Shown in pieces: positions 1-10,363 of a stretch of 64,000 nucleotides of DNA. The stretch is from NCBI GenBank assembly GCA_026018925.1, contig JAKSZU010000004.1:14586964-14650963 (forward strand). The letters are read 5' to 3'. The notes below the pieces were generated by a model. It ran no database searches. It was not told where the DNA came from and saw only the letters and a program-made list of their open reading frames with translations. Positions within the stretch are counted from its first letter, which is position 1; each line of letters opens with the position of its first letter. Origin of the DNA: Tupaia tana. Taxonomy: Eukaryota; Chordata; Mammalia; Scandentia; Tupaiidae. The translations under genes were made by a program, and so were the position numbers.

Positions 1-3000
1 CATTGCTGGCCTCTGCTCTCAGGCAATTGGATGTCCCACCCGGTCCAAGAGGAGGGTCAAAGGCTGACTGCCCCAGGCTTAGACCAACCCAATGTGCTTA
101 CTACAAGGATGGGCACTGGAAGAATGAATGGCCCAAGCGAAAGGCAAACCAAAGAACAAGCCCCATGGGAGCTCCCGAGACTTTTCACCCAGAGCCCCCA
201 AATGACCTCCTGGTCATGATGGGATTGGAATAGGACCGATTGGGCTCCATGATCCTGGGCCCCCAGAAGCCCCTGGTCAATGCCAGAGTAGGGGGCCAAC
301 CAGTGACATTTATGGCAAACACAGGCACTAAACACTTTATAGTAACTCAGTCCCTGGGTCCCCCATCAGGCCGGAAAGCTGCTATCATGGGAACTACTGG
401 AAACACCCAAACAGCCTTCTTACAGGCTAGAAGCTGCCAGTTAGGAGGACACTTGGTTATTCATGAGTTCTTGTACCTGCCAGACTGCCCAGTTCCACTG
501 CTGAGGTGAGACTTACTAACTAAACTCAGAGCACAAATCAGCTTTGACTCCTCTGGCTCAGCTGCTTTAACCATCAGCCCTGCCAAAATCCTGGCTATGA
601 CAATGTCCCGGGAGGAGGAATGGCAAATGTTGACTCCTGAAACACCCAGTGGAGAGGATGAGGCACACTCTCTTCACTTGTTAGAGATTCCCCTATAGTG
701 TGGGTGGAGGGGAACCCGCCAGGAATGGCAATCAACCACCCACCTATAGTGGTTGAACTGACACCTCAGGCACAGCCTGTGCACTTCTGCCAGTACCCTG
801 TAAGCCAGGTCACTAGACTGGCTATAAAGAAACACATTGACCAGCTCAGAGAAGCTGAGAACCTGTTCGAGTGCCAATCTCCCTGGAACACTCTCTTCCT
901 CCCTGTGAAAATGGGAGCCTCTGGCGATTATGGGCCAAATCAGGACTTGCGAGCTGTAAATCCCGAGCTGTAAATCCCGACACAGTGACCTTACATCCCA
1001 CGGTACCCAACCCATATACTTTGCTGAGCGCCCTCCCAGCAGACTCTGAATGGTTCACTTATCTGGATCTCAAGGACACTTTCTTTTGCCTGTGGCTGAT
1101 CATCCATTGCAGGGGACACCAGAGGGGGGAAGACCCAATTGTCTTGGGAAATCAGCTGGCAGACCAGGGAGCCAAAGCTGTTGCCAATCAAACCCCGACT
1201 GCTGTGGCCAAAATGTTGCCACTCACAAGCCTCCCAAAAGCCCCCCTGTATACTTCCAAGGGACACCAGTGGGCAAAATCGGAGGGAGCAACCCTGGAAA
1301 AAGATGGATGGTGGAGACTGCCAGATAAAAGAATATACATACCCCAGTCCGTAGGCTACTTGTTGGTAACTCACCATGAGTTGATTCACTGGGGGAAAAC
1401 TAACCTAGAGTACATGATAGGCCGGTACTACTTTTTGAGTTGCCTACCATCATTGTGTGCAACTGAGTATGAGATGTGACACCTGTGCCAGAAATAACCC
1501 TGCCCTGGGGCCAGTTCAGCCACCTGAAATACAAGCTACCGGGATGACTCCTCTGGAGTTATTGGAGGCAGATTTCTCAGAAGTATGGCCATGCCAGGGC
1601 TACAAGTACTTATTAGTCCTTGTCTGCACTTACTCAGGATGGGTGGAAGCCTTCCCTACACAAACTGAAAAAAGCCAGGGAAGTCACTCAAGCCCTCTTA
1701 AAGGAAGTTATACCTCGGTTTGGACTGTCCCTTATGATCAGGTCAGACAACAGCCCTGCCTTTGTGGCAGAAGTCATACAGGGAGTAGCAAAGGCCTTGA
1801 ACATTAAGTAGAAACTTCACACTGCTTACCAACCCCAAAGTTCTGGGAGAATTAAACGAATGAACCACACTCTAAAGTCCACCTTGGCTAAGCTCTGTCA
1901 AGACACAGGACACCCCTGGGTGGATGTTCTCCCATTGGCCCTGCTCCAGGTTCGATGTACATCTCAAAAACATGGTTACTCCCCTTATACGATTCTGTTT
2001 GGCTGGCCACCCCCCTGGTCGCCCAGGCCAAAACAGCTGATATCTGCCAGCTGGGGGAGGCAATTTTGACCCAGGATCTGGTGGCTTTAAAAAAGACACT
2101 AAATAAAATTACCTAAGTCACTTTAGAAAGAGCTCTCATTCCCCTTGGTAACTGGGTACATAAACATGAGCCTGGAGATCTTACATGGATTAAAAATTTA
2201 AAAAAAAAAAAATCATTACAGCCCACCTACGTGGGCCCATATGTTGTGCTTGTTACCCTCACTGTAGTTAAAGTTGTGGGGCTAGACCCGTGGATTCACC
2301 ATATGTGAGTGAAATAAGCCGCAAAGCCAGAGGACTCCGAAACCTGGACGGTGAAGAACCACCCTGAGCAGCCGACCAAGGTGACTTTCCAGCGAGCTGA
2401 GACCTGATGAGGAGTCTACAACCCTGCTACAGTCACTCTGTGGGCTGACAACATCACCCACAGCGAAAGCTAGGAAAACTAGGAATGATAAAAAGATGTC
2501 ATCTCTACCTTACTCCTTACCTCCTGCCCCTAGCCCTCCTCATAGCACTAGCTGTCATTCTCTCTCTGGCCCTGGCTATTGTCCCTCTGTTAATTGATCC
2601 TCCTAGGATATAATTAAAGAGGCTCAAGGGGGGGGGGGGGGGATGATGTAGGTGGGCCCAGAATTCACAATAGCCCAAGGCCAACCATTGCCATCCCAGG
2701 CCTCTGTGAATTCTCTGTCTCTGCCTCTCCCCCTCTGCAGTGATAAAACAATCTGAGACCTTGAGAACTAAACACCCTGCTTATCTGATCCTTTCTTCCT
2801 GAGAACAAACTCTGGGCTGCATCTTCCCGATGGGCTGCTTCTTCCTGATAGGCTACCCCTTAGCCCACTGGAAACCACCCCTCCCCAAACTTCCTGATAA
2901 AAGACTGTGCTCGACCGCTAAGTGACCCCCAAGCGGGGTGCAGATTCTGAGTGTTAACTCCTCTGCACCACCGACATATTAAAGACGACATATTAAAGAC

Positions 3001-3061
3001 TTACTCCTATCTCTCCGGAGTGCTGCCTTATTATTCCTCAGCTGCCTGGTTTTCTGCAACA
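1..3061 (+). mobile_element. Endogenous retrovirus, class I (gammaretrovirus-like), 3' part with 3' LTR
   Basis: A fossil provirus cut by the left edge of the window. Recognisable parts in order are the end of gag with a nucleocapsid-type zinc-knuckle remnant (about 3-230), protease (about 240-510), the start of reverse transcriptase (about 700-970), RNase H and integrase (about 1150-2100), a short hydrophobic stretch (about 2500-2600), a purine tract ending in a run of 15 G (2611-2643) and the 3' LTR (about 2647-3061). The pol sequence resembles the murine leukaemia virus/ERV class I group. No substantial env region is recognised. The coding parts are broken many times, well over five, so it is non-functional. 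With only one LTR visible the age cannot be read from LTR divergence; the amount of decay suggests an old insertion. Confidence 0.85.
2647..3061 (+). repeat. 3' LTR of the endogenous retrovirus
   Basis: This segment begins with TG directly after the purine tract and ends with CA at the end of 'TTTTCTGCAACA'. It is about 415 bp, a normal length for a gammaretroviral LTR. It contains a TATA-like 'GATAAAAG' near 2896 and a short direct duplication around 'CATATTAAAGAC' near 2975-3000. The exact left border could be 2644 or 2647. Confidence 0.7.
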
Positions 3062-3584
3062 AAGTATCTCTAGGAGTCCTTTTAATGATAAGTCTATCAC
3101 CAGATGCTTCCTTAGGGACATCTTCATCCTTTTCATCTCTTTTTTCATGCATTTAAGTTTGCCTTCACTAAGTTTCTCTGGCTGCATATCTAGTCTCTAG
3201 AACAGCAACAGCATCAACATTCTCAAACAGCCATTTCTTCTATAACTCCATTTGCATTCTACTCAAATTTTACTTCCAACCTTCTAATTTTCATCTTTGT
3301 GGCACATTCACCTTTGTTGGTCACTTCTCAATTATTGGCTTCTTTACGATGCATGTGGGTTTAATGCTGGAGACAAGGAGGCAACCCAACTATACACGTT
3401 GCTGTCTGTGCATGATGCATCGCGATCGATCACTTTTAAGTGTTTGTAAAAGCTGTTGGTCACTAACCATTATGCATCTCCTACTTATGTAGTGATTTGT
3501 GGACTAAAGAGCTAGCAGCAATTGTTTGTACCTTATACAAATAACTACTGCCAGTTAGTATTTTGATAACTGGATTGTTAACAG
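3062..3584. other. Unassigned AT-rich DNA
   Basis: I see no open gene, SINE head or transposon end that I can name here. It may hold an old decayed repeat. Confidence 0.4.
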
Positions 3585-3692
3585 TTGTTTTTGTTTTTGA
3601 ACATTTACTTCTGATTTTCGGGCCGCCAGGTCTGACTTGAACTGCAGTTGGCCTTGTGGAAGTCCAGAGCCTTAATCACACCACCTGCCAGT
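3585..3692 (-). repeat. Diverged short tRNA-SINE
   Basis: Read on the minus strand, the segment shows the SINE head ('GGCAGGTGGTGTGATTAAGG', then 'CTGCAGTTCAAG') followed by an A-rich tail. It lacks the long body. Confidence 0.5.
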
Positions 3693-4425
3693 TCCAGATT
3701 GTGAAGTGTTCTTGAGAACCTGCTATTATTCATGTATATTGCAATCATGCAAAGCAAAACTGCCTGTACCCTGCACTGAGAACTGCTGGTTTCCCACTTA
3801 CCTTTCAGTGTATAAGAATATATTTTAAAGCAGTATGAAGGAATAATACCGCCCACACCTTGATCATACTTCATTTTCAGAGCTGGAATGGTACAGCAAT
3901 GTAAATTCTAAGAGGATATTTCTGAAACTAAGGAAAGTGATTCCATTTGTAAACTTTTGCTCTACAATAAGGAAGAAAGGAATACAGGGGAGGAAATGGA
4001 GAGAAACAGATTCTAAATCCTTCAAAATACTTGGCACTGACTGACTTTGGCTTTACTAATATGGACTACTGGTAACCTGTATTCTCCTTCCTTAAAACTC
4101 TCAATATATGGGCTGGACAGTGGCACAGCAGTGGCTCAACTGGACCCACACAGTTTGTACCCCAAGGCCTCCCTGTGCACACTGAGCTTGCATGCATGTC
4201 TGGGTAGATGATGCTAGGGGTGAATGGCAATGCAGGGACCTTTTGGGGTGTCTCTTTCTCTCTCAGGGAGGATATAAATATATAGACGTCAAAAATACAA
4301 AACAGAAAATAATCTCTCAATATGTTCCATGCAAAATTCTAAGACTCTAATTGCTTATTTAAATTACTATACACTGTTCCCATTCACTAATACTGTACAG
4401 ACTGTCAAAAAAATAGGTCAGGGTG
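3693..4425. other. Mostly unassigned, with a possible old SINE at 4108-4310
   Basis: From 4108 the sequence 'GGGCTGGACAGTGGCACAGC' resembles a diverged tRNA-SINE head and is followed by a CT-rich tail. The match is too weak for a firm family call. Nothing else is recognised. Confidence 0.3.
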
Positions 4426-4691
4426 GGACCAGCAGTTAGCGTAATGGCTATGTCGCTGAACTCCCATGTAGTCTACTGCGGTTCAACTCCCGGACGCGGT
4501 GGCTTAAACTCACGCCAGGTGCGTGTGCATGCGTGCCCAAGATCCCGAAGAGAATGGAGAAGGGATTGTGGCGTGGCCATCCCCCCCGGGGGGTGATTTC
4601 TTGCTTTCTGTTTCTCTGTCTCTCTCTGTCTTTCTGGCGAGCGCAAGCACCCTGTAGCAAAAACCTCTCAAAAAAAAAAAAAAAAAAAAAC
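4426..4691 (+). repeat. CYN-type tRNA-SINE, long form
   Basis: A full-length element with a tRNA-like head (A box near 4437, B box 'GGTTCAACTCC' near 4481), the body with 'CCCAAGATCCCGAAGAG', a TC-rich stretch, 'CCCTGTAGCAAAAACCTCTC' and a long A-tail. Target-site duplications 'AATAGGTCAGGGT' (left) and 'AATATGTCAGGGT' (right) flank it. Confidence 0.9.
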
Positions 4692-4694
4692 AAT

Positions 4695-4888
4695 ATGTCA
4701 GGGTGAGCCCAGCCACACAGCACATGCTCGTTAACGGTGCTACTCAGTGGAAGCCCGAGTTCAATTTCCAGCCCACCCTAAACTCGAGTGCAACAGCACA
4801 CACCTGTAGCCCCAGCTACTTAGCAGGGAGGGCGTAAGTCTGCAACATAACAAGACCCTGTCTAAAAAAGTAAAATAAATAATAATAA
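4695..4888 (+). repeat. Composite SINE: tRNA-like head joined to a 7SL-like body
   Basis: The first part carries a B-box-like 'GAGTTCAATTTCC' at about 4757. The second part reads 'CACACCTGTAGCCCCAGCTA' and later 'CAACATAACAAGACCCTGTC', close to 7SL RNA/Alu sequence, and ends in an AATA-rich tail. Another copy lies at 21545-21720. Fused tRNA-7SL SINEs are known from tree shrews (Tu type II). Membership in that family is an inference here. Confidence 0.65.
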
Positions 4889-5147
4889 ATAATAAATAAG
4901 GTCAAGAGAAAAATCTTTTGGCCATCTATAAACATGACTTGTATGATCAGGTCATAAAAATTCATTGAAATTAGTTTATAAAAGACAATTCATTCTGTTC
5001 TAGAAATTCAGTATCACATGAAACAAGAAATGTCCTTTTATGTACCAATGATGCTACAAGAAAAACTGTGAACATATATTATTTTTCTCGCTTAAAAATA
5101 TACTTCCCAGGTATTTCTAGCTTCCTTAAAAATAAAACATTCTATGA

Positions 5148-5408
5148 AGCCAGCAGATGGTGTAGCAGTTACATTGCTGGACTCCCACATGGGCCACCAC
5201 GGTTTGAGTCCTGACCCAGTGACTTGAAACTCACACCAGGCATATGTGCATTCATGACCAAGATCCCAGGAGAATGGAGAAGGGATTGCAGAGTGGCCAT
5301 CCCCCCAGAAGGGGTGATTTTTTCACTTACCCTGTCACCTTCTGTCTGTATATCCAGCAAACACTCGTATCCTAAGACAAAAACCTCTTATTTAAAAAAA
5401 AAAAAAAA
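5148..5408 (+). repeat. CYN-type tRNA-SINE, long form
   Basis: Older diverged copy with head, body and A-tail. A short duplication 'CATTCTA' flanks it. Confidence 0.85.
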
Positions 5409-5689
5409 GGCATTCTAGTTTTTAAACTAGAATGGAGAGAGGGAGGGTGGGTAAACTGGCAACTGGCTTAACACCCTATCAGCAGTGAAGCCCAACACTT
5501 ATTATGGCCTGCCCACCCCCATACCACCCATGCACGATTTCCAGTCAGCATCTCAGCATCTCTCACATACAACCTAGGCTCGTCCCACAGTACGGAAAGC
5601 CACCCCAGCAAAATACCCTACGGGAGTGAGAGGATTATAGATACAGATTATTGGATTACATGGATTTTTGATGTTCTAAGCATTTCATA
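5409..5689. other. Unassigned sequence
   Basis: A CA-rich, C-rich stretch (for example around 5510-5620) with no recognised element or gene. Confidence 0.4.
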
Positions 5690-5835
5690 TGTCAACTCAA
5701 CTCAATGCTGACAGGAACTCAGTGGGATGGGTACTGTTTGTATTTTGTCATAGAGATGACAAAGCATGAAAAATTAACTCATCTGAAATCAAACAGCCAG
5801 TGAGCAGCAGAACCAAGCCCCGAGTCCATGCCATT
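5690..5835 (-). repeat. MIR fragment
   Basis: On the minus strand this matches the MIR core: the + strand has the order 'GGAACTCAGTGGGATGGGTA', then a 'GACAAAGCATGAAAAATTAA' region and 'CAAACAGCCAGTGAGCAGCA', typical of a decayed MIR. Confidence 0.5.
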
Positions 5836-5887
5836 AACTTCAACTCACCACCCCTCAGCATGGAAACAGGGTTCAAGATGCATGCGG

Positions 5888-6156
5888 GGGGAACCAGCAG
5901 TTAGCGTAATGGCTATGTCGCTGGACTCCCACGTAGTCGACCGCGGTTCGCGTCTCGGACCCGGTGGCTTACAACTCACGCCGGGCGCGTGTGCGTGCGT
6001 GCCCAAGATCCCAAGAGGAGAAGGGATTGCGGCGTGACCATCCCCCCTGGGGGGTGATTTCTCGCTTTCTGTCTCTATGTCTCTCTCTGTCTGTCTGGCG
6101 AGCGCACGCGCCCTATAGCGAAAAACCTCTCCAAAAAAAAAAAAAAAAAAAAAAAA
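5888..6156 (+). repeat. CYN-type tRNA-SINE, first member of a tandem pair
   Basis: Young-looking long-form copy. It ends in about 24 A and is followed at once by a second copy. The left flank 'AGATGCATGCGGGG' recurs only after the second copy, so both lie within one target-site duplication. Confidence 0.92.
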
Positions 6157-6434
6157 TGGGGACCAGCAGTTAGCGTAATGGCTATGTTGCTGGACTCCCA
6201 CGTAGTTGACCGCGGTTCGAGTCCTGGACCCAGCGGCTTAAACTCACGCCGGGCGCGTGTGCGTGCGTGCCCAAGATCCCAAGAGGAGAATGGAGGAGAA
6301 GGGATTGCGGCGTGGCCATCCCCCCTGGGGGGTGATTTCCTGCTTTCTATCTCTCTGTCTCTCTCTGTCTGGCGAGCGCACGCGCCCTATAGCAAAAACC
6401 TCTCCAAAAAAAGAAAAAGAAAAAAAAAAAAAAA
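6157..6434 (+). repeat. CYN-type tRNA-SINE, second member of a tandem pair
   Basis: Begins directly after the A-tail of the preceding copy and ends in an A-rich tail followed by 'AGATGCATGCGGGG', the right duplication shared with the first copy. Confidence 0.92.
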
Positions 6435-6512
6435 GATGCATGCGGGGACCCAACAGGCCTAAGGAAACAGAGGGAAGGGAACAGAAGACTTTTTTTAAAA
6501 ACTAAAACTATG

Positions 6513-6660
6513 GGGACAAGTCATTGGTATGGAGAATTAAGGCACTGGATCTGACATGTCTAGCTGCACTGTTCGAGTCTTGGACCCAACAACTTGAAAA
6601 TCACATCAGACACATGCAGGTGCCCAAAATTCCGAGGAAACTACAGGAAGAAAAAAACTA
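6513..6660 (+). repeat. Old truncated tRNA-SINE
   Basis: Diverged head with B box 'GTTCGAGTC' and body start 'GCCCAAAATTCCGAGGA'. The TC stretch and canonical tail are missing. Confidence 0.6.
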
Positions 6661-6753
6661 AAATTATGATTCATGTCCTGAGATATAATAAGACAGTACA
6701 TCTGCAGAAGAGTGAAATGATATGAAAAAGGACTATGAATAATTAAGAGAATT

Positions 6754-6903
6754 GGGACTAGCAGGCGGCTTGGTGGTTGAGGGCTCCCACATGGTCAACT
6801 GCAGTTCAAGCCCTGGACCTGGCAACTTGCTTTCTCACTTCCCCTCTCTCACTCTATCTCTCTCTGGTCAAATTAAAATAAATAATGTTAAATAAAAAAA
6901 TAA
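6754..6903 (+). repeat. Short-form tRNA-SINE
   Basis: Head, then 'GGCAACTTGCTTTCTCACTT', a TC-rich stretch and 'GGTCAAATTAAAATAAATAA'. This short class lacks the 'CCCAAGATCC' body and ends in a different tail from the long class. Confidence 0.85.
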
Positions 6904-6910
6904 TTCCTTA

Positions 6911-7166
6911 GGGACCAGTAGCTGGCATAATGGCTATGTCGCTGGACTCCCACTGTAGTCGACTGCAGTTCGAGTCTCAGATCCAGTGACTTAAATTCAT
7001 GCTGGGCACGTGTGCATGCATGCCCAAGATCCCAAGAGGAGAATGAAGAAGGGATTGCAGCTTGGCCACACCCCTGGGGGGTGATTTCTTGTTTTCTATC
7101 TCTCTGTCCTTCTGGTGAGTGCGCACGCCCTATAGCAAAAACCTCTCCCCCCAAAAAATAAATCAT
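6911..7166 (+). repeat. CYN-type tRNA-SINE, long form
   Basis: Moderately diverged copy with 'CCCTATAGCAAAAACCTCTC' tail. Target duplication approximates 'ATAATTCCTTA' (left) and 'ATAATTCTTTA' (right). Confidence 0.88.
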
Positions 7167-8454
7167 AATTCTTTAAAAAAAATAATGATAATAGAGAACA
7201 GAGAACCTGGAAGATAAAACGAAAGCTAAAATATTCGATAAAATGACCAAGAAAAAGAATTTTTAAAAGCTTTCTCCCAAAGTAGAACTAAAATACAATA
7301 TTAGAAGTTATCAGCAGAGGAAGTCCAATATTTGATGAAAAGAAATCCCTAAAGCAGAAGAAACTGGGGGGAGAGGATGTAACCAAAATTCCCCAGAAAG
7401 GCAGAAGTGAATCCTTTCAAATACCCTAATCAAAGAATGAAAACAGGACACAAGATATGTCACCACAGAATTTCAGATCACCAGAGAGAAGCTTCCAGTG
7501 AGAAGAAGCAGAATGAGAATCAACGTGAGTTTCTCAATAACAACACAGGAAGTTATAAGACAAAGAATCAGTGCCTTCGACACTATTTTACTCTTATTTT
7601 AATTTTTTTTATGGCCAGAGGGTGTGTGTGCTCTTAACAGAAAGAAAGAGGGAGAAAGCACCCCAACAATGGGCCATAGTCACACTGCAATCCCTTCTCC
7701 TCCATTTATCCTATCAGGATTTGGGGCATGCATGCACACACACCTGGCATGTTTTCCAAACCTCTGGGGTTCAGATTCAAACTGCCAGTCAGGCATGTGG
7801 GCTCCAGCTCCCATAACCACCAGGCCACGGGGCCAGGCCAAGCGCCTTCAACATTCTAAAGGAAAATTCATACCACCAAATTAAAGGCAATCTCACAAAT
7901 CCAGGGAGATAAAATGTTCACCACTTGTATTCCCTTTCTGAGGAAGATGTTGGGAGATGACACACTGCAAAAGAAGGTATGAGCTAAGTGAGGAAAATAT
8001 GAGATCCAGGAAATAATGGAGCCAATCCAGAAGGTCTAGAAGAGACAAGGTGACAGCTGTGTGACAGACCTACATTACAGCAGGAAAACTGTAAGGTGGA
8101 AAAAATGACAAAGCATCTGGAATAAGCTAAGGATAGAAGGAAAATTAGGCAAGCCGAAAAACAGAAGGCAATGATTAAATAAAGAAAAAAAAGCTGATAC
8201 TGTATCACAAAGAAAATCTTAGTATAATGCATCTAGCTTGACGGATGGACTGTGATAAAGCTAGCTGGAAGGATGGTAAAGAAGACATGAGGGAAGCGTA
8301 AGTGAAATCTACTATGAAGGAAGGCAATCTGGACTCAAAAAGTCTACTGTTATCAATAAAGAGCAATATAATTTAATAAACAAAATAACTTTGAAATCTT
8401 TTAGTCTTGAGAATTTAACCAAGGGTGTATGTCTCCTTGAAAACTTTTCTTTAG
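7167..8454. other. A-rich old repeat-like sequence downstream of EBNA1BP2
   Basis: Purine-rich sequence of the kind left by an old LINE, but I cannot assign a family. A minus-strand SINE interrupts it at 7593-7835. No coding potential is seen. Confidence 0.4.
7593..7835 (-). repeat. Old CYN-type tRNA-SINE, long form
   Basis: Read on the minus strand it has a diverged head ending in 'GGCCTGGCCCCGTGGCC', the 'CCAAATCCTGATAGG' body and an A-rich tail. Near-identical flanks 'GTGCCTTCGACACT' and 'GCGCCTTCAACATT' mark its target duplication. Confidence 0.75.
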
Positions 8455-8460
8455 TTTATT
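8455..8460 (-). promoter_or_regulatory. Candidate polyadenylation signal of EBNA1BP2
   Basis: AATAAA on the minus strand, 130 nt beyond the EBNA1BP2 stop codon. It lies past a 31-nt A-run in the transcript sense, so use of this signal is only an inference. Confidence 0.35.
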
Positions 8461-8540
8461 GAAAGAATATTTTACAAACAGAAATCAATAGAAGGGATTC
8501 ACTTGTGTTGTGAAATTCAAAGATTTCATCCCTTTTTCTT

Positions 8541-8541
<1 letters not shown>

Positions 8542-8572
<31 letters not shown>
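8542..8572 (-). repeat. 31-nt homopolymer A-run in the EBNA1BP2 3' UTR (T on + strand)
   Basis: The run begins 17 nt after the stop codon in the sense of the transcript. It has no SINE body attached on either side. Confidence 0.8.
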
Positions 8573-8573
<1 letters not shown>

Positions 8574-8589
8574 TATCAAGAGATGCTGT

Positions 8590-8640
8590 TCAGCGTGTTC
8601 TGCTCTTCATCTTCTCTCTTGTTCGTTTCCCAGGTCTCTT
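8590..8640 (-). CDS. EBNA1BP2: EBNA1BP2 coding exon 9 with stop codon
   Basis: Sixteen codons 'KRPGKRTREKMKSRTR' then TGA (8590-8592). Human ends KNRTH at this point. Acceptor CTATAG. Confidence 0.93.
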   Translation of the reverse strand, partial: KRPGKRTREKMKSRTR

Positions 8641-10323
8641 CTATAGAAAAAGAAATATTACATCTGGTCACACAGTGCATGGTCTTCTTCCCCACGGTGA
8701 GAACAGACAAGGAAGAAGAGATGGTAGGGGTGGGAAAGGAGGCTGGGACTGTCCCTCACCCAGGCCTACTTACATTTGATCCTTTTTTCCCAGGCCTCCT
8801 GAGGCCCTTCCCATGAGCTGTCTTGGCCCGGAAACTGGATACGTCATCATGACTCTCGCGAGTATTCCACTTGGAGCCTTTTTTCTTTCCACCAAAACCA
8901 AACTTCTGGTTTTTATATCGTCGTTTAGCACTAGGCCTAAAAAATGGCAGCCCTACAGGTTACCTGCACCATTGTAAATCCCAATGAATCTTGCAGCACA
9001 CTGACACCCTCAGCTTCCTATTAAGCCCCTTAGGCACTAGTCTCCCACAACCTCAACCGTGACCCTGCATTTCCACAATTCCGCAAACTCCCCGGACGAG
9101 CTCATTTATTTATGTTTTAACTCTCTGGGCAGGAAAACAAAGCAAAAACCAGGAAAGGAGCTACATTTCTCATGAGGCTTACTGCTATCTTTGGAAAACT
9201 TTCTATTTTAACTGAATCTTGCTAAATCATCCTCAGTTGTTTCTATTGCTCTCAAGGATGTATGCATGCAGTTAACATTCACGAACATAACACATTTTAA
9301 AACTGGTCAGCCCACGGAAATCTCCAAATCACATATTCAAAATCACACGCCATTGCCCTTCTCAGACTGGTTTACCTCCTGCATATCTGCCCTACCTTGT
9401 GGTGGGTGCTACAGTCATCTTATATATGCTCTAATTTGAGGTTGGTGCCATGACCATCTCTACCTGTCCTAGATGGGGTTGATGCTATGACAGTCTACCC
9501 AATAGCACAGGCTAAAAACCTGGGGGTCAGCCCTGATTCCTCTTTCTCTACACCAAACTCCATTACTGAGTCCTATGAACCTAACCTTGTAAACATTTCT
9601 TCAATCCATTTTCTCTTTGCCTCTCCATTACCACTCTCAGGTAATGGTTGCTCATCTGCACTTGTGTAATAGTTTCCTAATCAATTTCTCTGTTTCCCTC
9701 AAATCTATCATTTACACAAGTACCTCCTGCAATCTTTTAAAACATGAATATGACCTGTTCAATGCTGAGGGTAAATCCCATAAGTGTCTCCCCACTTCCT
9801 ATCTGGCACCTAATATTTCACTTAATTGAGAATAGATGAGACAGTTAATACTTAGAAAGGTAAACACAGAGGTAAACACAGGGAGGCAATGAATGTGAAC
9901 CCAGGACCTTGCACACATGGGTGCAGTTGTGTCATCTGACCCTGGTGTTTGACACATTTTACATGTCATCCAGGCTGAGACTGGGGGTAAGGGGTGCAGC
10001 TGCAGCTGCAGTGTGAGGACTGCATCAGGGGGTCTAGCTCTCTGTCTCCCTCTTGTGGAAGAAATAAATAAAACTTAAAGAGATCCATCAAGTACAGGCT
10101 GCTCCCTGCGGAGGTACTAGTGCACTGCTGGCTCATCACACATCATAGAACCATGCAGAGCCAAAACACTTCTTACCCCTTCTTCATCTGCTGCCCTTTA
10201 GCTGCCGCCTTTGCTCCCCGCGCAACCTTTGTGCCCTGTGCAGCGGGGTTCTGATCTCCCTCAAGGAAATCCAGTTTATCAGAGAAACCTGTGAATGAAG
10301 AAGTGCTTTGATCAACATCATTT

Positions 10324-10363
<40 letters not shown>

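Noticed and set aside
871-1479. 202-aa open frame in the left region as a host gene
   Set aside because: It lies within the fossil retrovirus pol region and is best explained as part of that element.
4426-4520. SINE heads as possible functional tRNA genes
   Set aside because: The heads have A and B boxes but cannot fold into a complete cloverleaf with a proper acceptor stem, and each continues into a SINE body and A-tail.
4448-6505. Many short frames reading like '[20 protein letters not shown]'
   Set aside because: These are translations of the tRNA-SINE body in various frames, repeated throughout the window, and not genes.
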